NCBI GenBank assembly: GCA_003550325.1
Contig: QKWP01000212.1
Span: forward strand, 326,013-390,012
Direction: 5' to 3'
Length of the DNA stretch: 64,000 nucleotides
DNA from: Gigaspora rosea
Taxonomy: Eukaryota; Glomeromycota; Glomeromycetes; Diversisporales; Gigasporaceae
The position numbers and the translations under genes were made by a program. This document shows, in pieces, positions 46,589-56,967 of this stretch. Position 1 is the stretch's first letter; each line of letters starts with the position of its first letter. The notes beneath the pieces were generated by a model. It ran no database searches, had not been told where the DNA came from, and saw only the letters and a program-made list of their open reading frames with translations.

Positions 46589-46816
46589 ATGATTGGTGAA
46601 TATACTTGTCCTTCTTATCATAATTCTGGTGAAATTTGTGGAAGAAACAGTATGTGCCCTGAAGGGTGTAGTTATCATTGGAAAGCTAAAAGAAGAGTAC
46701 CTTGTACTGATTGTGGAAAGCCAACTGGTTCTACTTCTGACCGTTGCTCTTTACATATTCGGGGTACTATGTGGTCCAGTACTATGATAGATTACGTGCT
46801 AAGGCTTTTAAAATAG
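46589..46816 (+). CDS. small Cys-rich zinc-binding-like protein running into the right repeat
   Basis: It encodes 75 residues from MIGEYTCPSYHNSGEICGRN. Cys and His are spaced as C-x10-C-x5-C-x3-C-x2-H, then CTDCGKPTGS and DRCSLH, suggesting two small zinc-binding folds. The last 17 or so codons lie inside the right inverted repeat (from 46763), so their mirror image is at the inner edge of the left repeat. The frame is intact. No named family; a DNA- or RNA-binding accessory role is a guess. Confidence 0.55.
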   Translation: MIGEYTCPSYHNSGEICGRNSMCPEGCSYHWKAKRRVPCTDCGKPTGSTSDRCSLHIRGTMWSSTMIDYVLRLLK

Positions 46817-47487
46817 ATCTTAGATAAATGAAAAAACTTGGCCCATATTTTGTTAACTTTTAATATATAATACAAAATTTTGTGACCCTTATTGAAATTT
46901 TGTTACCCTTTGGTATATATGGTTATATTTTTTGTTACCCTTTGGTATATATGGTTATATTTTTTGTTACCCTTTGTTATATATATATATATTTTTTGTT
47001 ACCCTTTTGGTATATATGGATCACATTTTTTGTGCCAGAAAGTAGTGAATAATCGTCTTTAGAATTAATTCTACTATAACAAATAATATTTGTATCCTTT
47101 TTAATATAAATTTAGGTAAAAGAATATGTTCTAGATATACAACAATATTGGTATACTGATTGAGATTTTTGATGCCTAAATGATAGCAAACAAGATAGCA
47201 TAAATAATTGTTATCTTTTTGATATAAATTTGAGCAGAAGATTGCATTCTAGATATACAAAAAATAATATCACTGAGCTAGAATGACAACACAAACACAA
47301 ATTTATCGTTATTTGAGTGACGACACAAATACAAATTTATACCCACTATGCCAAAATGATATCCTTTTTGATATGAATTTGGGTAAATAAATGTGTTCTA
47401 GATAATTTTTATTAAACTGACGACGCAGAAGTGAATTTATATGCAAGATGTATATAACTGGCCCAGGACTCCCAAATTAGCCCTACT
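46763..47487 (-). repeat. right terminal inverted repeat
   Basis: Inverted match of 25572-26294 with only scattered differences, including the mirrored block of TTTGTTACCCTTTGGTATAT units. It is followed by AAAAT, the same 5 bp as left of the element. Confidence 0.88.
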
Positions 47488-47492
47488 AAAAT

Positions 47493-48330
47493 GTGCCTAC
47501 TGAATTGAAGCCCGGTCACGAGTAAGTTTCAATGCCTGCAAAATAAACAATGAATGACATGCGAGGATGATCTGAAGAAAATACCGATAAAAATTTCTTT
47601 TCTTCTAGAAGTTTCTTTTAGGTGTAGTTTTTTCTTTTCTTTTCTTTTCCTTTTTTTGATGTACATATAATACTTTGACGGATATGGTTTCATGCAGTAT
47701 TATATAATTTTTATCTACTTTTTCTTTTGCCCTGTATGACTTTTTATATTTTCTTTTGTTAGTTTATGTTATTAGCATAGAGTTTTTCTTCGTTTCTCTC
47801 ATCTTTCATTTTTATTATTTTTGCTAGTTTTGGTTTTTCGTCTAGGTTTTGTAGTTATTCCCCCTTTTTTATATCTCCTTTTGTTTCTTATTTTATTTGT
47901 TTTTCTTAAATGGTTGATTTATCCCCACCATTGATGCTAGGTGTAAGGGATTTGAAGAGAAATCCTCTGTCGCTCTTTGATGTGGGCTAACAAAGTTTAT
48001 ATCTGCTTTATCCGTAAGGTGGTGCGACCGGTCGCATGTAGGTGCTCTCGAAGTAACTGCATGATATCAATTTTAGTTTTAAATATCATGTATTAACGGG
48101 CTATAAAAAGTACTCAATACTGGTTTTAATAAAATATCGGCAAAACGTGTCAAAGAGTAAAAAAAAATAAAGAGGAACAATAAGTAGAGAAGTTCTTTTC
48201 AATTTTACTAAAGAAAACAAGAAAGTAAGCTAGTATAGTGCTAAAAAGACTTTATTCGAGTAAATCTTAGAAACTTATTTTTTAGTAACTAATAGAGTTA
48301 AATCGGTCAATGTATATGCTCTCTCACCTT
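47493..48330. other. spacer with a T/C-rich block and a GC-richer patch
   Basis: 47600-47900 is strongly pyrimidine-rich (TTTCTTTTCTTTTCTTTTCC). 47920-48060 is less AT-rich (AGGTGTAAGGGATTTGAAGA, then GTGCGACCGGTCGCATG, a perfect GCGACCGGTCGC palindrome) and may be a retroposon fragment. No frame or boundary could be supported. Confidence 0.35.
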
Positions 48331-48332
48331 AG

Positions 48333-49190
48333 GACATTTGAAGTTGATTTTTCGGTTAACATCACTTTTCCAGTACTCTTATGGGAAGAGGAGTAAAATG
48401 AAATGAATATATAAAATGAACATATAAAAATGAAAAAATGTGGACAATTTCATTGGTTAATGTAAATAAGGTGCACTATAAGAAAAATATACCATATAGG
48501 CACGGGATGGAATTAGATAGGTATAGGTCAAGGCCCAGATTTGTATGAGTATGGCCTGAGTTGGTTCGGATTTGGTAGATTGTGCGGGACCTTGTGCTCG
48601 TGCCAATTGAACTGTAAATGGCTCAGGGTTTGTAGCAGTTTACTAGTCAAATCTGCACGGAATTTGGTACAGGTATTAACCGTAAATTCACGTGCCACTG
48701 CGATAAAGATGTGGATTAACTAAAATATAAATTTTTATAAGTAATCAATATAAGACGAATAAACTAATTGCATATAAAGCAAAATTTTGTAAGGAATTTT
48801 TTTTAAGACACACAGGGAAACTTCATTAGTGAAATTATAAGATATTGCTCCTTTTTTAAAAAAACACCCTTTACTGATCTTTAGCTCTCCATGAAATAAG
48901 CTAACACATATTACAAGCCAACACGTGGTAATTTACAGATTTGTGCCATCTGAATATGCTATTTCATATGGTGTAATATTACGTGCCACCCTTTGACGCA
49001 ATGTCTGTGCCATTCTGCAAAACCTTTTTGTACATGCCACAAGATCTGTGCCATTTCAAGTATTCCTGACACCAGCCTGTACCACTTTTTATAGGGGTGA
49101 CTAACAAGAGTTATATAGTGTTTTGATTAGCTGTTTGGGAGAAGGCTTCAACTAGGGTGAGTGATGTTAACCAAAACATTAACTTCAAAT
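48333..49190. mobile_element. inverted-repeat element with ACATTTGAAGTT ends
   Basis: ACATTTGAAGTTGATTTTTC then GGTTAACATCACT at the left (about 48338-48370) pairs with the reverse of the right end (ACATTTGAAGTTAATGTTTT then GGTTAACATCACT), about 33 bp with four mismatches. The interior includes a GC-richer patch (48487-48715) whose reverse strand matches 180-260, and a GTGCCA-rich part (48940-49080). No clear target duplication. Confidence 0.5.
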
Positions 49191-50454
49191 GTTAGTAGTA
49201 ATTGTAGTAATTATAGTAATGATCTACAAATTTGATTGTACATTGTAAGGAGTAAAATGAACCTTACTTCTTAAGAGTTCCCACTATCTACTCTAAAATT
49301 AACTTTAATAACGGTAAGGCTTCAATTGAGGCGTTGAAAGATTTGGTCTGACTAACAAGAGTCGAAATAGAACTCTAAACTATGTCACAACGCTCTAATA
49401 TTAGATTAAGGGATTTGGCCTTATATTATGAATTTCTTGTGTTAGGAGAGTTATTGGTTCATAATAAAAACAGTTTATTAATTTAGGATCTTTTAGTATA
49501 ATTACTAGAGCTTGCACGTGCAAGTGGGAGAAGTATACAAGACCCTTTTTGCTTCAATAAGGCATAATTCTCGAGTTCTAACCTTTGAAAAAAAAGTAGG
49601 AGTGTTAGCTATAAAAAAGTTTCTCTTTACCAAAAATTGTTGTAATAAATCACATAATATAATTACCTTGCACCCTTAGAATATTCGTTATTCTAAGTAA
49701 AGCTTGTGACTTCATAACCTGTGTTTTGAACTCCGTATGGTATAACCAAATTAAAGTAAGAAAGATTAAATTATACAAAAACATAAATCAATTAACCTTG
49801 ATTACCTAATTTATCAAACAATTTAATCTATTCTATTGTTAGATTAATCATCTGCATCATTCTTAATCATGTGATGATTGATAATAATATTAACGATTAC
49901 ATTATAGCCTTTCAATCTTTGCAACTAAAATAAAGAAGAATTATTAAATAGAGTGAATTTTGAACAAACTAAAGAACTATTCACATGAAATACTTATCTT
50001 CAGAGATGGCAAGTCACTATGTCCAATTGGGCAATTTTTTCTATTTTCAATTGAACATTAGTAAGACCCTAAAAGAACTTCAGACCTGGACCAAATCAAC
50101 TATGCCTACCAATTCAAGGTTCAGGAGCTTTGCACTATTAAAAAACATTGGTTTAATTATACAGTGGTATTGCTAATGGTTTTTAACTTATACCCAATAC
50201 TTACCATTCTCACAATATACAGCATGTAATTATGGATGAGCCATTGTAGTTTATATCGGTAATAGTGAAAGGAGAACTAGTATGTATTAGAATTATCACA
50301 ATTTCTATTGTGAATTACTAAAAAAAATTCTTTACAAACTTACTTGACATATAAAACATTTAAAGCTTGAGTTAACAGCGAATTATTGTGACTTCTATCA
50401 AGAACTACTGTAAAAACTTCTCATACAATACTTGCTCGTTATTCAATAACACAA
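49191..50454. other. AT-rich spacer without supported gene
   Basis: A 63-codon plus-strand frame at 49985-50176 has no domain and is not called. No repeat structure stands out. Confidence 0.3.
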
Positions 50455-51860
50455 TATGTGGTTAGGGCGGAGTTAGTTCGCATTGAAATTACTATAGCAT
50501 CTATTATGATTTACTGCTATAAACCTTACTATTTTGGCGATACACAGTATATATTAACGTTGTCCATATCTCAATCTAATTTCAAAAAATACAAAGTGCA
50601 CATAATGAATGAAAGTCAATCTTTTAAATCTCAAATACAAAGTGCATGTAACAAATGAAAGTCAATTTTTTTTTAAAAATAAAATTGACTTTCGTAGTGA
50701 TAGATCAATTGCAAATTATGACGAATTTATTACAACATAAACATACAAATAAATAGATCGTCATAATTGTTCATATTTTAAATATTCTCACGGTCTTACG
50801 GTTTTTGGATACAGCAAATCATAAATGGCAAAGTGCCAAAAATAATTTATAACTGATAGCAATTAATTTTTGACAAGTACATAATGAAATCAGTATCCAC
50901 TTGATCACAACATATTTACACACAATTACGAATATATTTCTCACACCATTGTTTACACATGAATGTGTTGTCATACTGTTGTTATCCTGTGCCGTCAGAA
51001 TTACTATAACCCTTCTATGAATTGGAAAAAATGAAAACCATTGAACCACCTTAAAAAAAAGGAATCTTGAAAAAATCAGCATAGGGAACATCAAAAAAAG
51101 TTGAACGGAAACCATCCTTCCGCATTTCATATTACAGAAGAACCGTAATTGTACTGGTATATATCATGCGCACACACACGTATAGGACGTATGTAATTTG
51201 TTCAAGATGCCAATTTCTTTACACACATGCACAATGAAGCACGTAACAAATGATATTTTCCAATAACTACTAAAATAGGAAAAAATATGATAAATATAGT
51301 AACTTCAAAATAGGATAAAATATAGCACACCAAAAAGTTGAACGAAACTATCCCTTCACATTTCATGTGATTGTACTAGTATACATTTTCTACACCATCG
51401 TTCAATATACTTTAATATGTATGTGTCGACATCCATGTCGTCAGAATTACCGTAACCCCTCAAAATCAGCATAGCAAATATCAAAAAAGTTGATTGGAAA
51501 CCATCCTTTCCACATTTCATGTTTGAAATTAAAATAATCAGTGACGCCAGTTTGCATCATAATAAGTGATTTGCATATGAAATTATATTATATATATATG
51601 GTATGTAAAAATTTAAATTAATATCATTAATATCATAATGAAAGATTATAATCAGTGATGCCAGCCTTACATTATAACAATGATTTACATATATATTATA
51701 TAATTGGTATGTAAAAATTTTAACTCTTTCCAAAAATGAATAAATAAAAATCATTACTCCTACTAAAAAAGGATTTTGCAAAAATCAGGATAAGCGACAT
51801 CAAAAAAGTTGAAGGAAACCATCCCTATACATATTTCATATTATACAAGATATGCGATCG
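50455..51860. repeat. dispersed direct repeats (ATCAAAAAAGTTGA...ACCATCC module)
   Basis: A module of about 60-80 bp with TCAAAAAAGTTGAACGGAAA, CCATCC and TTTCATATTA recurs near 51085, 51330, 51483 and 51800, diverged, followed in part by TGTACTGGTATA. GTGATGCCAG...GGTATGTAAAAATTT is likewise duplicated (51541-51612 and 51654-51720). No gene. Confidence 0.5.
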
Positions 51861-51867
51861 TACTGGT

Positions 51868-52058
51868 ATAAATCATTTATTAGATTTATATCGCAATCTA
51901 GCAGACCTATTACTATCGATATATAGCGATATTTGTTAATTATCGATATATAAACTATTAAAAATATTTGATATATATCGACAATAAACAAAATATTGCT
52001 ATATATAGATAGTAATAGGTCTGCTACATTGCGATATGAATCTAATAAATGATTTATA
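51868..52058. mobile_element. foldback element with arms of about 80 bp
   Basis: ATAAATCATTTATTAGATTT...GCAGACCTATTACTATCGAT (from 51868) pairs with ...ATAGTAATAGGTCTGCTACA...CTAATAAATGATTTAT (to 52058), with a loop of only about 20 bp. A minus-strand frame across it is a by-product. Likely a palindromic MITE. Confidence 0.7.
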
Positions 52059-52656
52059 TTGATATTAATATAATCGATATATATCAATAATTAGTTATTT
52101 AACGATATTTATTATTTACTAGTATATATTGATATGTTTGCTCTTTAACGATATTTAGTCTTTTCTGATATATAGTGAAAAGATTTCTGTATTACCATGC
52201 GATTTATATCTATTTATCAATTTATATCGAATATAAAGTCATCCGATCTATATCGATATGCATCTATTTATTGCATTGTAGCACAAATATTTAAATAATT
52301 AATGATAAAATCTAAATTATTAGAACATGTAAATGTTTGTTAAATATTCATTTGTCGTATCAAATCTTGGAACAATATGAACGGTTTTGTCTATACTTTC
52401 TATGAGAATACAACTGTAATACTTAATTAATTTTAATTTAGTGCATTCCCATAGTTCACCCTCTTCTTCATACTACCGAACAAGTACAAATTCAAGCGAT
52501 TCTCTGTCTACACTTGGTAAAACTTAAGTATTAGCAATACCTAAAAATTAATATATAATTATTATATTAGTAATATTGACTATATTCGCACTTGTTTTGC
52601 TTTCGTTATTACTCATTATTATTAATATACTTATTACATTATATATATATGCAGAA
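52059..52656. other. AT-rich spacer rich in TATATCGATATA words
   Basis: Repeated ATATCGATAT words run to about 52260, then plain AT-rich sequence. It would hold the 3' end of the Plavaka-type element, but no terminal repeat was identified. Confidence 0.3.
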
Positions 52657-53094
52657 TCAGATAATGTGAATATTATTTACTAAGCTGTACCAATTTACAT
52701 CTTTTTTATCAACTTTAGCACTTATTACAACATTAGAAAACATAGATATTCCATGAAATTTTGTGGTAGCACAAATAATACCAGAGCTATCTAAAGCTGC
52801 TAATGCAAAAAATTCTATCTGTACATCATTATCAATTGACATAGTTAATTTCTCTTCAAAAAATTCGTCGAGGCCGGTTAGCAGGTTTTGCAAACTTTCT
52901 TTTTGTAAAGAGTCTATGTCTTTATTTTTTTGAGAAAGTCATCAAGATCTTCCAAATTTATTGTCCACAACCACTTTTTGAACTCTTTTGTTCTCATTTC
53001 CTTTTGGAAACTTCTTTTTCGGTTAACTTTTTTCTTTTAATCTATATATCGATTATTAGCGATATATAGCTATTTTATTTAATATATATGAATA

Positions 53095-53212
53095 GGGACC
53101 ATATTGGAAAAAAATTGCATCACAAAAAATTAATTATCATGAATTATCAATGCATCGATAATTCATGATAATTAATTTTTTGTGACGCAAATTTTGTTGC
53201 AAATTTGGTCAC
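53095..53212. mobile_element. palindromic MITE inside the transposase gene
   Basis: The core is a near-perfect hairpin: 32-bp arms 53117-53148 and 53157-53188 (31 of 32 paired) with an 8-nt loop AATGCATC. Weaker pairing continues outward (GGGACCATATTGG with CAAATTTGGTCAC). It separates two coding blocks of the Plavaka-type gene and probably sits in an intron or decayed gap. Confidence 0.75.
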
Positions 53213-54010
53213 TTTTTCAGCCTACTATATTTATTATTTGTTTAATATATTCTTTTTTGTTTAACATGCAGTAGGGATTTTTGATATAATTCTTATGAAG
53301 TGTTTCATATGTTTTCGTGGTCATGCTATTTACTGACCCATATTCTTTAATTGCAGGTATTATATGATAGCACCATTAATGTAGTTTTGAGAGTTAGAGG
53401 CTACTTCGAGAATATTTTGAAAATATTGTAATAAATTCTTGGGTCTATAATAAATGTCTATGATATTATACATTAATACTGTAATAAAGCATTTGTAAAG
53501 ATAAGTATTTGTTTTACCTAAGCTGATTACAAGAATCGTTTGTAAACGATTCTTTTCGAGTGACCATATACATTCAAAGGAACTTATAGTAAACCTTACA
53601 TAACTACTTATTACTAACACCCAGCCTTCTATAATTATTGTATAGATTATCTAGGGCAAAAATTATTATTTTCATTATATTTCGCAGTTCATTAGCTATT
53701 AAACGTAGTATATCAAATATATTTTTTATTATTTTGAGGCTGTGGAATCTAGGAATCAACGTTAATCGTTGTTCAAAATTTTGAATTACTTGCTCTCACA
53801 CTGCTCAAGTAAAAGCTCTTTAGTAAAGTCTAGCATATAGTTGAAGAGGCCAAGATCCAAGGTATATATTCGATCAGGGACGATTGCTTCATATATATTG
53901 AAGTTACTATAATTATATATTAATTTATTATGGTATATATTAATTTATTATGATTATATAATTATATTATATATTAACATTATAATTATATATTTAATTA
54001 ATAATATTAT

Positions 54011-54405
54011 CACAGATTAAATTAATGAATAACAGGTACATATCGGGAGACAAATCTCCCGATATGTACCCATTATTCTATAGATCCGCCAAATAGCTAT
54101 AGCATATCAGTAGTATATTGGTAGCATATAGGTTAGATATCGGGAGGTAAATCAATAATAGTAATATAATATTAACATACTGAAACATCCTGGTATCTTA
54201 CTCTTAGTCCAAATAGTGCTAAGTGTAAGATATCAGGATGTTCTAGTATGTTAATATTATGTTACTATTATTGATCTACCTCCCGATATCTACCTATATG
54301 CTACTAATATGCTACTGATATGCTACAGTTATTTGGTGGATCTAGAGTGCATATCAGCAGATTTGTCTCCCGATATGTACCCATTATTCATTAATTCAAC
54401 CTGTG
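54011..54405. mobile_element. large palindromic MITE in an intron of the transposase gene
   Basis: Arms of about 190 bp pair almost throughout, from CACAGATTAAATTAATGAAT at 54011 to the mirrored end at 54405 (CTGTG), around a loop near 54200-54220. TAT stands outside both ends. Inner parts such as TATCGGGAGGTAAATCAATA and GGATGTT/AACATCC pair strongly. It lies between the donor-like GTATGT at 54439 and the acceptor-like TATAG at 53907 of the Plavaka-type gene, so it probably entered an intron without touching coding sequence. Confidence 0.82.
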
Positions 54406-55921
54406 TATATTAATTCAATAATAACTATTGATTACATACCCTATCTCCCAAAATGCATTTACTTTAGAATGAATTGAATTATCTTGTGCTTCACCGTTAT
54501 TAATTGCTCGTATCATATTATTTGGTGTTCTAGGTGAAGTATTATTTAAATTTATATAATTCAAATCATCCCTTGATACTAAATATGAATGGCAAGGCCG
54601 TCTTGATGTAGACGGATGATAGACTTTTGCTATTTGATCTGCTTTAGCTAAATTAGCCAAAATCATTGAAATTCGAGGAATAAAGGTGACTATTTCATCA
54701 TGAACAACAAAGTTAAGCTCTGGCTTATCAGCTATAGGCCTGAGAAGAATTGCTTTACACTTCTGAAAGACCTCTCTTTGTACTTTACGGAATCTTTTAG
54801 AATTTTTTGTTTTAGTATCCTTGGCCTTTAAGATTAGAAGGTATTCAATTAATGCTTTAGATTCTGGTTTAGTCCTCTGGTGGTTAGGAATGTTACCAAG
54901 TGATAAGAATATTGGATGGCCAGAGGATTTACCCATATGATCAAGGGTTGTGCATCTGAATATAGTATTATTAATAGTAAATGATAACGGAAAGTAATGC
55001 TGATTCTTCTCACCTTCACCAATTACAGTTATACTATTCCTCAAATACATGATGTTCTATACCATTAATTACTTCTTTTTTATCTATATATTGAAGAACT
55101 AATAACCGATTGATACTATTGATCATTAATAAAAACTTTATAGTCTTTATTAATGATCGATAGTAAAACATAAATTCAACCTTTTGAAACGTTGTAATTG
55201 GGATTCCTTTGAACATCATATAAGGGACAGTAGAGTTATCCAAAAATTCCTTTCCCATTCTTGTAGATAGAGATAATGGTGAAACATCAAACTTGAATAT
55301 TTGTTGAAGAAGTTTATAATAGAATCACTAGCTGAATTAGATAGTTGATACTTATTAACTATCTCTATAAATTCGTGATAGGCTTCCTTAGGCCATTCTA
55401 CAGCTGGTGAATGTAGTAAATCATCAAAAGCATCTTTATATGAAGCACCTTCATAGTCTTCAAGATCATATTCCACTGAAATAGATACATTTGTTAAGAG
55501 AGGCTCCATTTCCATATCAGAATCTTCAGCCTAATATATAACGTTATGCAATGTTTTATAACTTATATCTATTTATTCAACCAATTTACCTCATAAGCTT
55601 TATTAGAATTATTTTCTGTATCTATAAAAACATCTAATTCAGATGGAGAACCTAGTATAACGTTATTCTATAACAAATATTATCGCTTAATAATGTTTAT
55701 AAGGGTGCTATATAATTAATACAATTTACCTTATATATTATAGAGCTATTAGGAATATATTCTGGAAATACCCAAATATTGACATCAAATTGTTCAGTAG
55801 TAACAGCTTGATTTGTTGATTCTGTTGAATCTTTGATATAAGAATGTGTTTGTAAAATATGTTGTGCCAATGCAAAAGCTTTTAAAAAATCTTGATTACA
55901 ATAATCACAATTCCAACGCAT

Positions 55922-56396
55922 ATTGAAAAAAATAAAAAAAGGAAGAAAAATAAAAAGGTCAAAGAGAGTGATAAAAGAAAGCTATAAAAAAAAGAGAAGA
56001 TAAAAATGAATAAAATAGATGAAATATATGAGAATAAAATGAGAGTATATGAGATAAAGGCCGAAATAGCGATATATAATGAAAATAGCGAAGAAAGAGA
56101 TGAGAGTGATTTAAAAAGAAGAGAGTAAATGAGAGGATAAGAACGAATGAAATTGATGAAAATAAATAAAAGAATCAAATAGAGTGAATGAGAGAAAAGG
56201 ACAAAATAGCAATATATAACGAAAACTAATGAGAGAGAAATAAATGGGATGCCAGAACACTGGAACCTGAACAAGATTCTGTTTCTCGGATTTAAAAAGA
56301 TGAAGATAAAAAGAGATATAATAAAGAGAAAGAAAAAAGGCGATAAATGAGAAGAAAGTGAATGAAAAAGAAAGAGTGATCACTACCAAAATTTGC
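55922..56396 (+). repeat. polypurine tract upstream of the transposase gene
   Basis: Nearly 470 bp dominated by A and G on the plus strand (GAAAGAGATGAGAGTG, AAAGAGAAAGAAAAAAGG), with pyrimidines mostly as single T. It begins right at the ATG of the transposase. Two more complex words (GGCCGAAATAGCGATATATA and a variant at 56190-56220) recur. Minus-strand frames over it are Phe/Ser/Leu-rich artefacts. Confidence 0.6.
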
Positions 56397-56545
56397 AACC
56401 AGATTATAATTGATTATAATTAGAAGATTATCATCGATTAATAGCACCCCTATCGAGTATAAAGATAGTGATTACTAACGATATATATAAAGATTTGTAA
56501 ATTATAATCAAAATTTGACAACGATTTTCTCAATAACTATTCATT

Positions 56546-56742
56546 AATATTAGCAAAAATTTTTACTGAAGATAGTATCGATATTCCTCTATAATATATA
56601 TAAATTTTATCTGAATTATCAAGTAATTTTCTGAGTAATCGCATCTATACGATAGTCAATTTTTAAAAATTGACTCTCGGATAAAATTTAAATATATTAT
56701 AGAGGAATATCGATATTATCTTTAGTAAAAATTTTAGCTAAT
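56546..56742. mobile_element. palindromic MITE with arms of about 75 bp
   Basis: TTAGCAAAAATTTTTACTGA...ATCGATATTCCTCTATAATA at the left pairs with the mirrored right arm ending AAAATTTTAGCTAA near 56741. The short middle (56620-56665) has its own palindrome TCAATTTTTAAAAATTGA. It cuts into the minus-strand open frame that begins at 56967. Confidence 0.72.
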
Positions 56743-56967
56743 TCTAATTACTATAGTGCAGGAAAGCTTAACTAGACATTGTTTCAATTTTGTATATGTA
56801 CTAATAGATACTTCCGAACTAGTAATAGTTTCAGAATTAGAATTTTGATTATACATTTTAGACTCAGAATCTTGAAGCATTTCAGTATCAGAATCTAATT
56901 TACTATTATTAAAATTAATAATAGCACTGGTACTTGATTCAGCAACATGACCAGATTGAAAATTCAT
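56734..56967 (-). pseudogene. 5' piece of a gene interrupted by a palindromic element
   Basis: The frame starts MNFQSGHVAESSTSAIINFN and is Ser/Asn/Asp-rich (SKLDSDTEMLQDSESKMYNQ), ending ...TIVIRIS where the palindromic element begins. The composition looks like the disordered N-terminus of a real protein, perhaps ahead of a BED-type finger, but that is only a resemblance. No continuation was found beyond the element. Confidence 0.4.

Larger units (their letters stand above)
25572..47487. mobile_element. Polinton/Maverick-like element, 21.9 kb, with a Gag-like module (fossil)
   Basis: Inverted repeats of about 725 bp bound the element. Its ends are AGTAGGGCT and AGCCCTACT, and AAAAT stands outside both ends (25567-25571, 47488-47492). 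A 5- to 6-bp duplication and AGT...ACT ends fit retroviral-type integration as in Polintons. Parts in order: DNA polymerase B module (+), small unknown gene (+), a region of later insertions including a Tigger transposon (31.1-38.9 kb), unknown genes (+), Gag-like and protease module (-), integrase (+), and two small genes next to the right repeat. The polymerase, Gag and integrase modules are broken, perhaps twenty breaks in all. The inverted repeats are still very similar, so the insertion is not extremely old or the repeats have been homogenised. No double-jelly-roll capsid, packaging ATPase or adenovirus-type protease was seen. Confidence 0.85.
52657..55921 (-). pseudogene. Plavaka/KDZ-type transposase gene, multi-exon and decayed
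   Basis: Exon 1 (55921-55730) has a C2H2-type finger: WNCDYCNQDFLKAFALAQHI then LQTH. Introns 55668-55729 (62 bp) and 55531-55589 (59 bp) have GT...AG ends and keep phase. Then come EFLDNSTVPYMMFKGIPITT, LDHMGKSSGHPIFLSLGNIP, FRKVQREVFQKCKAILLRPI and PRISMILANLAKADQIAKVY. After a long non-coding gap (53907-54439) NFNIYEAIVPDRIYTLDLGL resumes, followed by PAIKEYGSVNSMTTKTYETL. The last block (52997-52657) has FKKWLWTINLEDLDDFLK and FFALAALDSSGIICATTKFH. From memory this order matches Plavaka-like transposases common in basidiomycetes and Glomeromycotina. At least three frame changes and several stops occur, one at a T-run (52925-52931; A-run on the coding strand), so the copy is dead. It would have moved a DNA transposon by cut and paste. 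Confidence 0.7.

Noticed and set aside
51836-52087. 83-codon minus-strand frame rich in Ile/Tyr/Asn
   Set aside because: It coincides with the foldback element and is a by-product of its arms.
55882-56398. Phe/Ser-rich minus-strand frames resembling membrane proteins
   Set aside because: They are the complement of the polypurine tract.
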